This document shows, in pieces, positions 8,910 to 18,210 of a stretch of 64,000 nucleotides of DNA (position 1 is its first letter; every line of letters begins with the position of its first letter). The translations under genes were made by a program, and so were the position numbers. The stretch covers positions 3,628,001 through 3,692,000 of the forward strand of contig NZ_WKFH01000003.1 in NCBI RefSeq assembly GCF_014884385.1, given 5' to 3'. The notes below the pieces were generated by a model. The model did not search any database, had not been told where the DNA came from, and was given only the letters and a program-made list of their open reading frames with translations. Source of the DNA: Phycobacter azelaicus (GTDB lineage Bacteria; Pseudomonadota; Alphaproteobacteria; Rhodobacterales; Rhodobacteraceae).

Positions 8910-9590
8910 ATGATCCCCTCCTCCTACCCGTCTGCCGAAGAAATCGCCCGCCTGTCCGCCCGGATGCTGCTCGAAATCGGCGCGGTGAACTTCAACACCG
9001 AAACGCCCTATACGCTGGCCTCCGGTCTGCCGTCGCCCAGCTATATCGACTGCCGCAAGCTGATCTCCTTTCCGCGTATCCGCTCCACGCTGATGGATTT
9101 CATGACCGTTACGGTGATGCGCAATGCGGGCTTTGAGGCCTTTGACAATATCGCAGGCGGCGAGACGGCCGGCATTCCCTTTGCCGCGCTGGTGGCCGAA
9201 CGCATGGCGCTACCGATGACCTATGTGCGCAAGAAACCCAAAGGATATGGCCGTAACGCCCGTATCGAGGGCGCGATGAGCGAGGGGGAGCGCGTGCTGC
9301 TGGTCGAGGATCTGACCACCGATGGCGGCTCGAAACTCTCTTTCGTGGATGCGATCCGCGAGACCGGCGCGACCTGCGGGCATACGGCGGTGATCTTCTA
9401 CTACGACATCTTCCCCGAGACGACCAAAACGCTGGGCGATCACGGGGTGGAACTGCATTATCTTTGCACCTGGTGGGACGTGCTGGCCGAGGCCCGCGCG
9501 CAAGGTGCCTTCAGTGCCGAAACGCTGGACGAGGTGGAGACGTTCCTCAAGGATCCCCGCGCCTGGCAGGATGCGCATAAATCCGCCTAA
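8910..9590 (+). CDS. pyrE: Orotate phosphoribosyltransferase PyrE
   Basis: A 226-residue orotate phosphoribosyltransferase making OMP from orotate and PRPP. The PRPP-binding loop is [14 protein letters not shown] (about residues 130-143). [11 protein letters not shown] is the typical catalytic-loop segment preceding the PRPP site, and [14 protein letters not shown] marks the N-terminal part of the fold. It follows pyrC by 54 nt. A strong 10-bp stem-loop lies 23 nt after its stop. Confidence 0.95.
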   Translation: MIPSSYPSAEEIARLSARMLLEIGAVNFNTETPYTLASGLPSPSYIDCRKLISFPRIRSTLMDFMTVTVMRNAGFEAFDNIAGGETAGIPFAALVAERMALPMTYVRKKPKGYGRNARIEGAMSEGERVLLVEDLTTDGGSKLSFVDAIRETGATCGHTAVIFYYDIFPETTKTLGDHGVELHYLCTWWDVLAEARAQGAFSAETLDEVETFLKDPRAWQDAHKSA

Positions 9591-9612
9591 AGCCAGCGCG
9601 GCTGTCAGCCAT

Positions 9613-9642
9613 GCAATCGGGGTCGGATCAGCCCCCGATTGC
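9613..9642 (+). terminator. Strong stem-loop downstream of pyrE
   Basis: A perfect 10-bp stem, GCAATCGGGG (9613-9622) and CCCCGATTGC (9633-9642), encloses a 10-nt loop. There is no T-tract after it, so it may protect the pyrE 3' end or act with Rho rather than as a classical intrinsic terminator. Confidence 0.5.
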
Positions 9643-9854
9643 CGGAAGGACAGGCCGCAGGGCGCCCAGCCCTTTATTTAGAGGCGCGCTCATGTCATGC
9701 TACCGGATATAGCGCGCCGCCCGCGCTTCCGGATCCGCATCGGAAATCATCAACAGGCGCCGGGCAGTTCTCCACAGTCTGCCCACAGCGATTTCCAGAT
9801 GGCTTTCGCCTGGCGAATTGCCCTATCTATTCGGACCGACTGAAGAGAGCCGCG

Positions 9855-11381
9855 ATGAACGAATTGACCCCTTTCGACGGAGACCAGCCCCCTGCCCCGA
9901 TGCCGGAACCCGAAACCGGGCAGCCCGCCAGCGGCATGGAGGCAAATGAGCTGCCCCATTCGGTGGAGGCCGAACAGCAGCTTCTGGGCGCGATCCTGAC
10001 CAATAACGATGTCTATGACCGGGTCGCCTCGATCATCAACTCCTCGCATTTCTACGACCCGGTGCACGCGCGCATCTATGAAATCGCTGCCGCACGGATT
10101 TCCAAGAACGCGCTGGCTTCGCCGGTGACACTCAAGGCCTTCATGGAAGATGACGAGGGCCTCAAGGAGCTGGGCGGGCCGGCCTATCTGGCAAAACTTG
10201 CGGGCGCGTCGATCTCGGTCTTTGCGGTGCGCGATTATGCGCAGATGATCTATGATCTTGCGATCCGGAGGGAGCTTATTGCCCTGGGCCGATCGATTGC
10301 AGACAAGGCCCGCCGCGTCGATGTGTCGTCCGAGCCTAAAGAGCAGATCGTCGAAGCGGAACAGTCGCTCTATCAGCTGGCCGAACAGGGCCAGACCGAA
10401 AGCGGGTTTAAATCCTTCCTCAAGGCCGTCACCGAAGCGGTTAATGTCACCAACGAAGCCTACCAGCGCGGCGGCGGCATGGCGGGGATTTCAACCGGGC
10501 TGGCGGATCTCGACAAACAGCTGGGGGGCCTTCATCCCTCGGACCTTCTGATCCTGGCCGGGCGCCCCTCGATGGGGAAAACCTCGCTCGCGACCAACAT
10601 CGCCTTCAACGTGGCCAAGGCCTATAAACGCGGCGTCAAGCCTGACGGCACCGAAGGCGCCGTGGATGGCGGCGTGGTGGGTTTCTTTTCCCTCGAGATG
10701 AGTGCCGAACAGCTGGCGGGCCGGATCTTGGCCGAAGCGTCCGAGATTTCCAGCCACAAGATCCGCCAGGGCGACATGACCGAAAGCGAATTCCGCCGCT
10801 TCGTGCAGGCGGCCAAGGATCTGGAAAGCTGCCCGCTGTTCATCGACGACACGCCTGCCCTGCCGATCTCGCAGCTGGCGGCCCGCGCAAGGCGCCTGAA
10901 GCGGACCCATGGCCTTGACCTTCTGGTGATCGACTATCTGCAGCTTTGTCGCGGCATGTCCGACAACCGGGTGAACGAGATCGCGGAAATCTCGATGGGG
11001 ATGAAGGCCATCGCCAAGGAACTCAACATCCCCGTGATTGCTCTCTCGCAGCTCTCTCGTCAGGTGGAAAGCCGCGATGATAAGCGCCCGCAGCTCTCGG
11101 ATCTTCGGGAATCGGGCTCGATCGAACAGGACGCCGACGTGGTTATGTTCGTGTTCCGCGAGGAATACTACAAGGAACGCGAAAAACCCGGCGATCACGA
11201 GCTTGACAAGATGGAGGAGTGGAAGGCCGCGATGGAGCGCCTCCATGCAAAGGCCGAGGTCATCGTCGGCAAGCAGCGTCACGGTCCCATCGGCACGGTG
11301 GAACTGTCATTCGAGGCGCAGTTCACCCGCTTTGGCAACCTCGCCAAGTCCTGGCAGCAGCAGCCGGACGGCTACGAATAA
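9855..11381 (+). CDS. dnaB: Replicative DNA helicase DnaB
   Basis: A 508-residue hexameric replicative helicase. The N-terminal DnaB domain begins NELPHSVEAEQQLLGAIL. The C-terminal RecA-like motor has the Walker A motif LAGRPSMGKTSLA (about residues 230-243), Walker B LLVIDYLQL, and the DnaB signatures LSQLSRQVESR and LRESGSIEQDADVV. The ATG at 9855 has GAAGAGAG just upstream; codons before it in the same frame are not protein-like. A 25-nt gap leads to an NTF2-like gene. Confidence 0.96.
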   Translation: MNELTPFDGDQPPAPMPEPETGQPASGMEANELPHSVEAEQQLLGAILTNNDVYDRVASIINSSHFYDPVHARIYEIAAARISKNALASPVTLKAFMEDDEGLKELGGPAYLAKLAGASISVFAVRDYAQMIYDLAIRRELIALGRSIADKARRVDVSSEPKEQIVEAEQSLYQLAEQGQTESGFKSFLKAVTEAVNVTNEAYQRGGGMAGISTGLADLDKQLGGLHPSDLLILAGRPSMGKTSLATNIAFNVAKAYKRGVKPDGTEGAVDGGVVGFFSLEMSAEQLAGRILAEASEISSHKIRQGDMTESEFRRFVQAAKDLESCPLFIDDTPALPISQLAARARRLKRTHGLDLLVIDYLQLCRGMSDNRVNEIAEISMGMKAIAKELNIPVIALSQLSRQVESRDDKRPQLSDLRESGSIEQDADVVMFVFREEYYKEREKPGDHELDKMEEWKAAMERLHAKAEVIVGKQRHGPIGTVELSFEAQFTRFGNLAKSWQQQPDGYE

Positions 11382-11405
11382 CCTCCCATCCGTAAAGGGC
11401 AGCAC

Positions 11406-11837
11406 ATGGGCATCCACGACGTCATGCAGGCCTACAAACGGGTTTGGGAGGCGCAGGATTCCGAAGGCTTTGCCGCGCTGTGCACCCCCGACGGGCAGTA
11501 TTGGAACACACCCTTTCAGGTGCAGACCGGCCCGGAAGAGCTGGCCCGCTACTGGGACCGGATCAAGCTGCAGCAGGATATCTGCCTGACCCCCAGCGTG
11601 TTGGCGGAAACCCCGGCGGGCGGCATCGGCCATTGGAATGTCACTTATCAAGTTGCAAGCGAAGAATTATTCCAGATCTGGGCCAAATCCACTGGCACCG
11701 GCCTGCCCGACCGCCAGCCCGGCGATCCGCTGCCCCGGATGGAGCTGGACGGGATCCTGGTGGCGGAGCTAAACGATCAGGGCCTTGCCGCCTGCGTGCG
11801 GATCTTCTGGCATTCCAACGCCACCATGCCAAAGTGA
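11406..11837 (+). CDS. NTF2-like (SnoaL-type) protein
   Basis: A 143-residue protein with the cone-shaped NTF2-like fold pattern: an N-terminal helix (VMQAYKRVWEAQDSEGFAALCTPDG), then beta strands with YWNTPFQVQTGPEELARYWDRI and a C-terminal VRIFWHSN. Such proteins are small-molecule enzymes or binding modules; this one has no diagnostic catalytic residues. It sits 25 nt after dnaB and may be read from the same transcript, without an obvious functional link. Confidence 0.7.
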   Translation: MGIHDVMQAYKRVWEAQDSEGFAALCTPDGQYWNTPFQVQTGPEELARYWDRIKLQQDICLTPSVLAETPAGGIGHWNVTYQVASEELFQIWAKSTGTGLPDRQPGDPLPRMELDGILVAELNDQGLAACVRIFWHSNATMPK

Positions 11838-11936
11838 TACCTGGCCACCGGCAAGACCGCGCCATGCAGAGTGCAACACAGCCGCGCGGCAGCGAATTCC
11901 ACTTGACCCCTGCGACGCGCATGTCATGAACAGCAC

Positions 11937-12974
11937 ATGAGCACGCCACGACTGACAATCAATCTCGATGCGCTGGTGACCAACTGGCGCAATCTCGACG
12001 CAAAGACCAACTGCGAAACCGCCGCAGTGGTCAAGGCGAACGGATACGGCCTCGATGCAGGCCGCGTCGCAACCGCCCTGGCCAAGGCCGGAGCGCGCAA
12101 TTTCTTTGTGGCCGTGGCCGAGGAAGGCGTGGCCCTTCGCCGCGCCCTGGGGCCGGGTCCCGGCATTTCGGTCTTCTCTGGCCACATGGAGAATGATGCG
12201 AAACTGCTGCGCGAGTTCCAGCTGACCCCGATGCTCAACTCCCTCGACCAGATGCTGCGCCATTTCGAGAGCCTGCCCGGCCACCCCTTTGGCGTGCAGC
12301 TCGACAGCGGCATGAACCGGTTGGGGATGGAGCCCGGCGAATGGGCTGCCGTGCGCGATATTGCCCTGGGACAGAACCCGGTTCTCTTGATGTCGCACCT
12401 GGCCTGCGCAGACGAGCCGGATCATGCTATGAATGCCCAGCAGCTCAAGGCGTTCCAGGAGATGACCGATGGGATCGAGCTGCCGCGCTCGCTCTCGGCC
12501 ACCGGCGGCATTCTGCTTGGCCCCGATTATCACTTCGATCTCTGCCGTCCGGGCATCGGCCTTTACGGCGGCCAGCCCTTTGGCGATGCCCTGCCCGTGG
12601 TGCAGCTTGACCTGCCGGTGATCCAGGTCCGCGACCTGATGCCCGGCGAAACCGTCGGCTATGGCAACACCTGGACTGCCACCCGCCAGAGCCGCATCGC
12701 GACGGTCGCGGCAGGCTACGCCGACGGGCTTTTGCGCGGCATGACCAATGGTGGCATTCAGGCCTATGCAGGAGACACCCCCTGCCCGGTTGTTGGTCGG
12801 ATCTCGATGGACCTCATTACCATCGACGTGACCGAGCTTGGCGAAGACCCCGCCGCGCTGACCCTGTTGAACGAGATCCAGACCGTCGACACCCTTGCCG
12901 ATGCGGCAGGCACCATCGGTTATGAGATTCTAACTTCGCTTGGCCATCGCTACAGCCGGAGCTACCAGGGATGA
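11937..12974 (+). CDS. alr: Alanine racemase
   Basis: A 345-residue PLP enzyme converting L- and D-alanine for peptidoglycan synthesis. The PLP lysine lies in [15 protein letters not shown] (about residues 32-46). The second catalytic tyrosine region is [11 protein letters not shown] and the C-terminal barrel has [19 protein letters not shown] and [12 protein letters not shown] complete the family pattern. Its stop overlaps the start of the downstream ABC permease gene (ATGA at 12971), so expression is coupled to the lipid transporter genes. Confidence 0.95.
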   Translation: MSTPRLTINLDALVTNWRNLDAKTNCETAAVVKANGYGLDAGRVATALAKAGARNFFVAVAEEGVALRRALGPGPGISVFSGHMENDAKLLREFQLTPMLNSLDQMLRHFESLPGHPFGVQLDSGMNRLGMEPGEWAAVRDIALGQNPVLLMSHLACADEPDHAMNAQQLKAFQEMTDGIELPRSLSATGGILLGPDYHFDLCRPGIGLYGGQPFGDALPVVQLDLPVIQVRDLMPGETVGYGNTWTATRQSRIATVAAGYADGLLRGMTNGGIQAYAGDTPCPVVGRISMDLITIDVTELGEDPAALTLLNEIQTVDTLADAAGTIGYEILTSLGHRYSRSYQG

Positions 12975-13753
12975 ACCCCATCGCGCTTCTTGCCCGCGTC
13001 GGCCGCCTGGCGCTGGATTGGCTTTCAGCCATCGGTCGGGTCGCACTATTTGCGCTCTCCACACTCACCCACATGCTGCGACCGCCGTTTTATGGCCGTG
13101 AGACACTTACCGCCTTGTTGCACATCGGCTGGCTCTCGCTGCCGGTGGTGGGCCTGACCGCGATCTTCACCGGCGGCGCGCTGGCCTTGCAGATCTACGC
13201 CGGCGGCGCCCGTTTCAACGCCGAGGCCGTGGTGCCCCAGATCGTCGCCATCGGCATGGTGCGCGAACTTGGCCCTGTTCTGGTCGGCCTGATGATCGCC
13301 GCGCGCGTCACCTCTTCGATCGCGGCCGAAATCGCCACCATGAAGGTGACCGAGCAGATCGACGCGCTGGTCACGCTCTCGACCAACCCGATGCAATACC
13401 TCGTCGCGCCCCGCGTTCTGGCGGCCTTTGTCACCGTGCCGCTGCTGGTCGGGATCGGCGACATCATCGGCATCGCGGGCGGCTATGCGGTTGCCGTGCA
13501 CAACCTCGATTTCAATGCCGCCGCATACCTCAAGAACACCGTGGATTTCCTTGAGCCGCTCGATATCATTTCCTCGCTGGTGAAAGGCGCCGCCTTTGGC
13601 ACCCTCGCTGCGCTGATGGGCTGCTACTACGGCATGCAGTCGGGCCGCGGCGCCCAGGGCGTGGGCCGCGCCACCAAGGGCTCCGTCGAGGCCGCCGCCG
13701 TGCTGATCCTCGCCGCTAACTTCCTGCTGACGGGGGCGTTCTTCTCGGTATGA
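12971..13753 (+). CDS. mlaE: MlaE-type ABC transporter permease
   Basis: A 260-residue inner-membrane permease of the MlaE/YrbE family, which moves phospholipids between the inner and outer membrane with an MCE protein. It has about five or six hydrophobic segments and the family block [31 protein letters not shown] in the middle, then the conserved EQIDAL. It overlaps alr upstream and the ATPase downstream by 4 nt each. No MCE-domain (MlaD) gene follows, so the periplasmic partner must be encoded elsewhere. Confidence 0.92.
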   Translation: MNPIALLARVGRLALDWLSAIGRVALFALSTLTHMLRPPFYGRETLTALLHIGWLSLPVVGLTAIFTGGALALQIYAGGARFNAEAVVPQIVAIGMVRELGPVLVGLMIAARVTSSIAAEIATMKVTEQIDALVTLSTNPMQYLVAPRVLAAFVTVPLLVGIGDIIGIAGGYAVAVHNLDFNAAAYLKNTVDFLEPLDIISSLVKGAAFGTLAALMGCYYGMQSGRGAQGVGRATKGSVEAAAVLILAANFLLTGAFFSV

Positions 13754-14496
13754 TCAAGCTCGACAACGTTTATAAGGCCTTCGGCTCCAACCAGGTCCTG
13801 CGCGGCATGACGCTGGAGGTTCCCAAAGGCACCTCCATGGTGATCATCGGCGGCTCCGGCACCGGCAAATCCGTGGCCCTAAAATGCATCCTCGGCCTCA
13901 TCAAACCCGACAGCGGCAGCATTCTGGTGGACGGTAAACCGGCAGATAGCGGCGACCGCGATGCCTTTTTGGCGCGTTTTGGCATGCTGTTTCAGGGAGG
14001 AGCGCTGTTTGACTCGCTACCCGTCTGGCAGAACGTCGCCTTCCGCCTGATGCGCGGCGCGCTGAAACGCCCTGCCGAAGAGGCCCGTGAAATCGCCATC
14101 GAGAAACTGCGCCGCGTTGGCCTGAAACCCGATGTGGCCGACCGCCTGCCCGCCGAGCTGTCCGGCGGCATGCAGAAACGCGTGGGCCTGGCCCGCGCCA
14201 TCGCTGCCGAGCCGGAAATCATCTTCTTTGACGAGCCCACCACGGGCCTCGATCCAATCATGGCGGGGGTGATCAACGATCTGATCCGCGAGATCGTGGT
14301 CGAGATGGGCGCCACCGCCATGACCATCACCCACGACATGACCTCGGTCCGTGCAATCGCCGACAATATCGCCATGCTGCATGACGGCGTGATCAAATGG
14401 ACCGGCCCCGTTTCTCAGATGGACAATTCCGGCGATCCCTACCTCGACCAGTTCATCCACGGCCGCGCGGAGGGTCCGATCGAGGCGGTGCGGTAG
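13750..14496 (+). CDS. mlaF: MlaF-type ABC transporter ATP-binding protein
   Basis: A 248-residue ATPase paired with the upstream permease. Visible are Walker A (IGGSGTGKSVALKC), the ABC signature (ELSGGMQKRVGLARA), Walker B (IIFFDEPTTGLDPI) and the switch histidine (MTITHDM). The GMQKRV form of the signature is typical of MlaF/Ttg2A lipid-transport ATPases. Start overlaps mlaE by 4 nt. The following membrane protein gene begins 3 nt after its stop. Confidence 0.94.
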   Translation: MIKLDNVYKAFGSNQVLRGMTLEVPKGTSMVIIGGSGTGKSVALKCILGLIKPDSGSILVDGKPADSGDRDAFLARFGMLFQGGALFDSLPVWQNVAFRLMRGALKRPAEEAREIAIEKLRRVGLKPDVADRLPAELSGGMQKRVGLARAIAAEPEIIFFDEPTTGLDPIMAGVINDLIREIVVEMGATAMTITHDMTSVRAIADNIAMLHDGVIKWTGPVSQMDNSGDPYLDQFIHGRAEGPIEAVR

Positions 14497-14499
14497 GCC

Positions 14500-14946
14500 A
14501 TGACCGATGATTGCCTCGAAGCATACGGGCTGATCGGCAGGCCCTTGCCCCCGTACTTCTATCTAATGGCATATCTTCTGTACGCACTGCCGATTGCGGC
14601 AGGAGTAGCACTTCTTGCAAAACGGCTGACGGGACAGACCTCGAAACGAGTCTGTATCGGAATCATCTCAGCCGTCTTGTGGACTGTGCTGCTCATCGGT
14701 CCACTAGTAGTTCCGAGTTATCGCTCCAGAGTTATCCCACTTGAGATCGGCAGTCTGATATTGCTCCTGTTGTTCCTAAGTGTGATGTACGACTGGACGA
14801 TCCAGGCTGTCCGCAGTCGGATGCGCCCTTTCCTTTGGGATGCTATCGCCCTGTTGATAATCCTTGCCATCCCGATAGTCGGCTATTTGAGCTATCAGGC
14901 CCCTCAACCAGCTTTTTGTGACGAGGCCCAATCAAGGACGGATTAG
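14500..14946 (+). CDS. Small hypothetical four-helix membrane protein
   Basis: A 148-residue protein I do not recognise. Four hydrophobic segments are visible: YFYLMAYLLYALPIAAGVALL, VCIGIISAVLWTVLLIGPLVV, IGSLILLLLFLSVMY and ALLIILAIPIVGYLSY. The start lies 3 nt after mlaF. Base composition is noticeably more AT-rich than its neighbours, with codons such as ATA, AGT and CTT that the surrounding genes avoid, suggesting later acquisition. By position it may be expressed with the lipid transporter; no functional claim can be made. Confidence 0.6.
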   Translation: MTDDCLEAYGLIGRPLPPYFYLMAYLLYALPIAAGVALLAKRLTGQTSKRVCIGIISAVLWTVLLIGPLVVPSYRSRVIPLEIGSLILLLLFLSVMYDWTIQAVRSRMRPFLWDAIALLIILAIPIVGYLSYQAPQPAFCDEAQSRTD

Positions 14947-15105
14947 AGACGTCTCATTGACCGTCGTGTGTTGAACCTTATCCTTTGCCGACGCGGAAAC
15001 ACGCCCCCAGACCAAAACTGCGGTCGATCAGCCCAGAGCACCTTTCCCCTTACAAAAAGGAGGCAAAAGGCACACATCTAGGCAAAGCCACTGAGTCAGA
15101 GCCCC

Positions 15106-15555
15106 ATGATCCTCCGCTTCGCCACCCTCTCGCTGCTGATCCTCTACCCGATCGCCTGGTTCGCGCCACTGATGCGTGCGGGCCTTCTGCCGCTGTTCGG
15201 CCTCAGCGAGATCAGCGTCATCACCGGGTTGCAATCCTTGTGGGGTAGCGATGTGGTGCTGGCGCTGCTGGTCACTTTCTTCGCCATCTTCGCCCCCTAC
15301 CTCAAGACAATCGGCCTTGCCCTGGTGCAATGGGGCTTCCTCGATCCCCGCGCCCAGCCCGTTCTGCACATCCTCGGCAAACTCGCCATGGCCGATATCT
15401 TCCTCGTGGCGCTCTACATCACGATTGCCAAGGGCATCGGCTATGTGACCATAGAAACAGGCTGGGGCCTCTACCTTTTCTCCGCCTGCATCCTCGCCTC
15501 CATCGCGCTTGGCCTGCTGACACAACGCCACATGCGATCACATCCGGGTCAATGA
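15106..15555 (+). CDS. PqiA-like (paraquat-inducible protein A) membrane protein
   Basis: A 149-residue inner-membrane protein matching one half of PqiA: hydrophobic segments with PLFGLSEISVITGLQSLW, then FAIFAPYLKTIGL and HILGKLAMADIFLVALYITIAKG. PqiA partners MCE proteins (PqiB) in lipid transport, which fits the MlaE/MlaF neighbours. E. coli PqiA is about twice as long with two such units, so this is a single-unit form. The ATG at 15106 has an in-frame stop ten codons upstream; a strong AAGGAGG lies too far away (15057-15063) to serve it. The 3' end is part of a long inverted repeat. Confidence 0.8.
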   Translation: MILRFATLSLLILYPIAWFAPLMRAGLLPLFGLSEISVITGLQSLWGSDVVLALLVTFFAIFAPYLKTIGLALVQWGFLDPRAQPVLHILGKLAMADIFLVALYITIAKGIGYVTIETGWGLYLFSACILASIALGLLTQRHMRSHPGQ

Positions 15556-15613
15556 CGGCGCGCAGGCGCCGCCTTGCGCAGCAAGGTCGCAGATCATTGA
15601 CGCGGATGTGATC
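15536..15613. repeat. Long imperfect inverted repeat overlapping the pqiA-like stop
   Basis: The arms 15536-15555 and 15594-15613 are complementary at 19 of 20 positions. Inside lie nested stems (CCTTGC/GCAAGG at 15572-15586 and a GGCGC/GCGCC pair). The left arm includes the last codons and the TGA of the upstream gene. It could be a transcription terminator of an unusual extended type or a copy of a dispersed palindromic element. There is no T-tract. Confidence 0.7.
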
Positions 15614-15691
15614 CCCCTACACTCGAACTCGCGCATTCAGGGCAAACCTGCCCCTAAATCGCGTCTCAGCAAATCCTTTTCGCCGCGCCAG

Positions 15692-15747
15692 CGGCGGCAC
15701 CGCGGCAGCGGTGCTTTCCTGATTCGGCGGCACCGCGGCAGCGGTGC
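15692..15747. repeat. Two identical 23-bp hairpin-forming direct repeats
   Basis: The same 23-bp unit occurs at 15692-15714 and 15725-15747, a period of 33 bp. Each contains a perfect 7-bp stem (GCACCGC / GCGGTGC) with a 4-nt loop. They lie in the 291-bp gap between the pqiA-like gene and radA. An inverted pair (GGATCC... / GGGATCC) follows at about 15765-15782. Function unknown; REP-like or a structured 5' leader of radA. Confidence 0.75.
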
Positions 15748-15846
15748 CGGGCCCAACGGGAGCGGATCCCAACAGGGATCCAGCGACGGGCGGGAGCGCC
15801 TGTTTCCCGACTTGAACAAACCCTGAACATCAGGCAGAACATCCCC

Positions 15847-17214
15847 ATGGCAAAATCATCTTCCTTCTCCTGCTCGGCCTGTGGCGCCAGCTTTTCCAAA
15901 TGGTCCGGCCGCTGCGAAGGCTGTGGCGAATGGAATACCATCACCGAGGACAAAGGCCTCTCCACCGGCGGGCCGGCAAAAAAAAGCCTCGGCGCGCGGC
16001 GTGGGCGCACCATTCCCCTCACCGATCTTGCAACCGAGGAAACCCCGCCCCCACGCAGCCATTCGGGCGTTGGTGAACTCGACCGCGTCCTGGGCGGCGG
16101 GCTGGTGCCTGCCTCCGCAATCCTGGTCGGCGGCGATCCCGGCATCGGCAAATCGACGCTTCTTTTGCAGGCCGCGGCGCGCTTTGCCAAGGCGGGGCTC
16201 AAAACCGTCTATGTCAGCGGCGAAGAGGCCAGCGCCCAGGTGCGCATGCGGGCGCAGCGCCTCGGGCTGGCACAGGCGCCGGTGAAACTTGCTGCCGAAA
16301 CCAACCTGCGCGATATCCTGACCACTCTGGAGGCGGAAAAACCCCAGCTTGCCATTATCGATTCCATTCAGACCATGTGGGCCGATCACGTGGACAGCGC
16401 GCCGGGCTCCGTCAGCCAGGTGCGCGCCGCTGCTCACGAGCTGACCACCTTTGCCAAGACCAACGGCATCTCCATCATCATGGTTGGCCATGTCACCAAG
16501 GAAGGCCAGATCGCGGGCCCCCGAGTGGTGGAGCATATGGTCGACACCGTCCTCTATTTCGAGGGCGAGCGCGGCCACCAGTTCCGCATCTTGCGAGCCG
16601 TGAAAAACCGCTTTGGCCCGGCAGATGAAATCGGCGTCTTCGAGATGACCGGCGGCGGTCTGGCCGAGGTGGTGAATCCTTCAGCCCTGTTCCTATCGGA
16701 GCGCGGTCAGCCCTCGCCCGGCTCGGTGGTCTTTGCCGGCATCGAAGGCACCCGCCCCGTTCTGGTCGAACTTCAGGCGCTGGTGGCCCCCTCTCCGCAT
16801 TCACAGCCCCGCCGCGCGGTGGTGGGCTGGGATTCGTCCCGCCTTGCCATGATCCTTGCGGTGCTTGAGGCGCGCTGCGGCATTCCTTTCGCCGGGCTTG
16901 ATGTATATCTTAACGTCGCCGGCGGCATGAAGATCTCGGAACCCGCCGCCGACTTGGCAGTCGCCGCAGCCCTTCTCAGCGCCCGTGAAGATACGCCGCT
17001 TCCCGCTGATACGGCAATATTCGGAGAAATCTCGCTATCTGGTGCCCTCAGACCTGCCCCGCAGACAGAAAACCGGTTGAAAGAGGCGCAAAAACTTGGT
17101 TTCACCTCAGCCATTGCCCCCGGTGGCGGCAAATCCGTATCGGTCAAGGGCATTGCCCAGCGCAAGGTGAATGACCTGTCCGGATTTGTTGGCGAATTCT
17201 TTGGGGCAGGCTAA
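15847..17214 (+). CDS. radA: DNA repair protein RadA
   Basis: A 455-residue RadA/Sms helicase aiding recombination branch migration. It starts with a C4 zinc finger (CSACGASFSKWSGRCEGCGEW), then Walker A (LVGGDPGIGKSTLLLQ, about residues 90-105), the RadA KNRFG motif (VKNRFGPADEIG) and a C-terminal Lon-like domain (RAVVGWDSSRLAMIL, VYLNVAGGMKISEPAADLAVA). Length is normal. cvpA follows 42 nt downstream, the usual alphaproteobacterial order. Confidence 0.96.
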   Translation: MAKSSSFSCSACGASFSKWSGRCEGCGEWNTITEDKGLSTGGPAKKSLGARRGRTIPLTDLATEETPPPRSHSGVGELDRVLGGGLVPASAILVGGDPGIGKSTLLLQAAARFAKAGLKTVYVSGEEASAQVRMRAQRLGLAQAPVKLAAETNLRDILTTLEAEKPQLAIIDSIQTMWADHVDSAPGSVSQVRAAAHELTTFAKTNGISIIMVGHVTKEGQIAGPRVVEHMVDTVLYFEGERGHQFRILRAVKNRFGPADEIGVFEMTGGGLAEVVNPSALFLSERGQPSPGSVVFAGIEGTRPVLVELQALVAPSPHSQPRRAVVGWDSSRLAMILAVLEARCGIPFAGLDVYLNVAGGMKISEPAADLAVAAALLSAREDTPLPADTAIFGEISLSGALRPAPQTENRLKEAQKLGFTSAIAPGGGKSVSVKGIAQRKVNDLSGFVGEFFGAG

Positions 17215-17256
17215 GGTCGCCAAAAGACTTTCACTGTGGGCTAACGGGCGAGGGAC

Positions 17257-17811
17257 ATGGAAGGTTTCACAATTATCGACGGGGTCGTTGCCCTGGTCAT
17301 CGTGGTATCGGCATTGCTGGCCTATTCGCGCGGGCTCGTGCGCGAGGCCATGGCGATCGCCGGGTGGGTCGTGGCCGGCATCCTTGCGTTCATGTTTGCT
17401 CCGCAAGTCGAACCCCTCATGGCCGAGATCCCGGTAGTAGGCGAATTCATCGCCGACAGCTGCGAACTTTCGATCATCGCCGCTTTTGCCGCGGTCTTTG
17501 CACTGGCGCTGATCGTTGCCTCTTTCTTCACGCCGCTTTTCGCCTCGCTGGTGCAGCGCTCGGCTCTTGGCGGGCTGGACCAGGGCGCGGGCTTTTTCTT
17601 CGGTGTGTTGCGCGGCATCCTTTTGGTGGCGATTGCCTTCTTCCTCTACAATGTCGTCATGACAGGGCAGAGCTTTACAATCGTTGACGAAAGCCGCTCT
17701 GCTGCGGTGTTCGAACGGATGATCGGCAAGATTGAAGAGCGCAATCCCGAAGAGGTTCTTGGCTGGGTCACACAGCAATACGAGGCTCTGATCGGCGCGT
17801 GTGAGGGCTGA
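17257..17811 (+). CDS. cvpA: CvpA family membrane protein
   Basis: A 184-residue inner-membrane protein with four hydrophobic segments (IIDGVVALVIVVSALLAYSRG, AGWVVAGILAFMFA, SIIAAFAAVFALALIVASF, FGVLRGILLVAIAFFLY). The FxRGxxRE-type element (YSRGLVREAMAI) and GFFFGVLRG are typical of CvpA, linked to colicin V production and membrane stress. In many proteobacteria cvpA precedes purF; here a Hint-domain gene and a terminator lie between them. Confidence 0.9.
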   Translation: MEGFTIIDGVVALVIVVSALLAYSRGLVREAMAIAGWVVAGILAFMFAPQVEPLMAEIPVVGEFIADSCELSIIAAFAAVFALALIVASFFTPLFASLVQRSALGGLDQGAGFFFGVLRGILLVAIAFFLYNVVMTGQSFTIVDESRSAAVFERMIGKIEERNPEEVLGWVTQQYEALIGACEG

Positions 17812-17846
17812 CGCATACAGCGCTCCAGACAAAGACAGGATGCAAG

Positions 17847-17874
17847 GAGCGCCACTTTGGCGCTCTTTTCTTTT
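17847..17874 (+). terminator. Rho-independent terminator after cvpA
   Basis: A perfect 8-bp stem GAGCGCCA / TGGCGCTC with a 3-nt loop (17847-17865) is followed by TTTTCTTTT. It lies 36 nt after the cvpA stop and ends the radA-cvpA transcript. Confidence 0.85.
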
Positions 17875-18210
17875 GTTTCCGGGGGCTTAAAAGCAGATCC
17901 CCTCCTGCCGCCTTACGGCAAACGTCTCAGCGTCAGACACGTCATCGCGCGATTCGCAGCTATCCATAAGCAAAGAATCGCGAACCGTGACCGTTTACGG
18001 CAAGTTCACGCTGACAAGGGCCAAAAGTTAACAAAACCTCATTCGCCACCGGAAATTGGTTAACAATCCAGGGAAAAATCACGCATTTGTCCCCGAAAAT
18101 TTGCCCTAACTCGAAATTGGCGCACCCTTGCCCCATTTTCGGCCAAATTCGAAGGCCAATTAGATCCAACGACAGGCAGAAAGCCGCTCGCTCTCAGAAG
18201 GGACACGAAA
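17875..18210. other. AT-richer leader region before the Hint gene
   Basis: About 335 bp without a recognisable gene. It holds an 8-bp inverted repeat CGCGATTC (17948-17955) / GAATCGCG (17975-17982) and similar direct segments TACGGCAAACG (about 17923) and TACGGCAAGTT (about 17996). A promoter for the Hint gene is expected near 18060-18170, but no clear boxes are seen. AAGGGA at 18197 is the likely ribosome binding site. Confidence 0.45.

Noticed and set aside
9768..9776. TTCTCCACA resembling a DnaA box upstream of dnaB
   Set aside because: One mismatch and isolated; a single near-match is expected by chance and does not indicate an origin.
15057..15063. Strong AAGGAGG between the small membrane gene and the pqiA-like gene
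   Set aside because: No start codon at usable distance opens a meaningful frame, and it is about 40 nt from the pqiA-like ATG.
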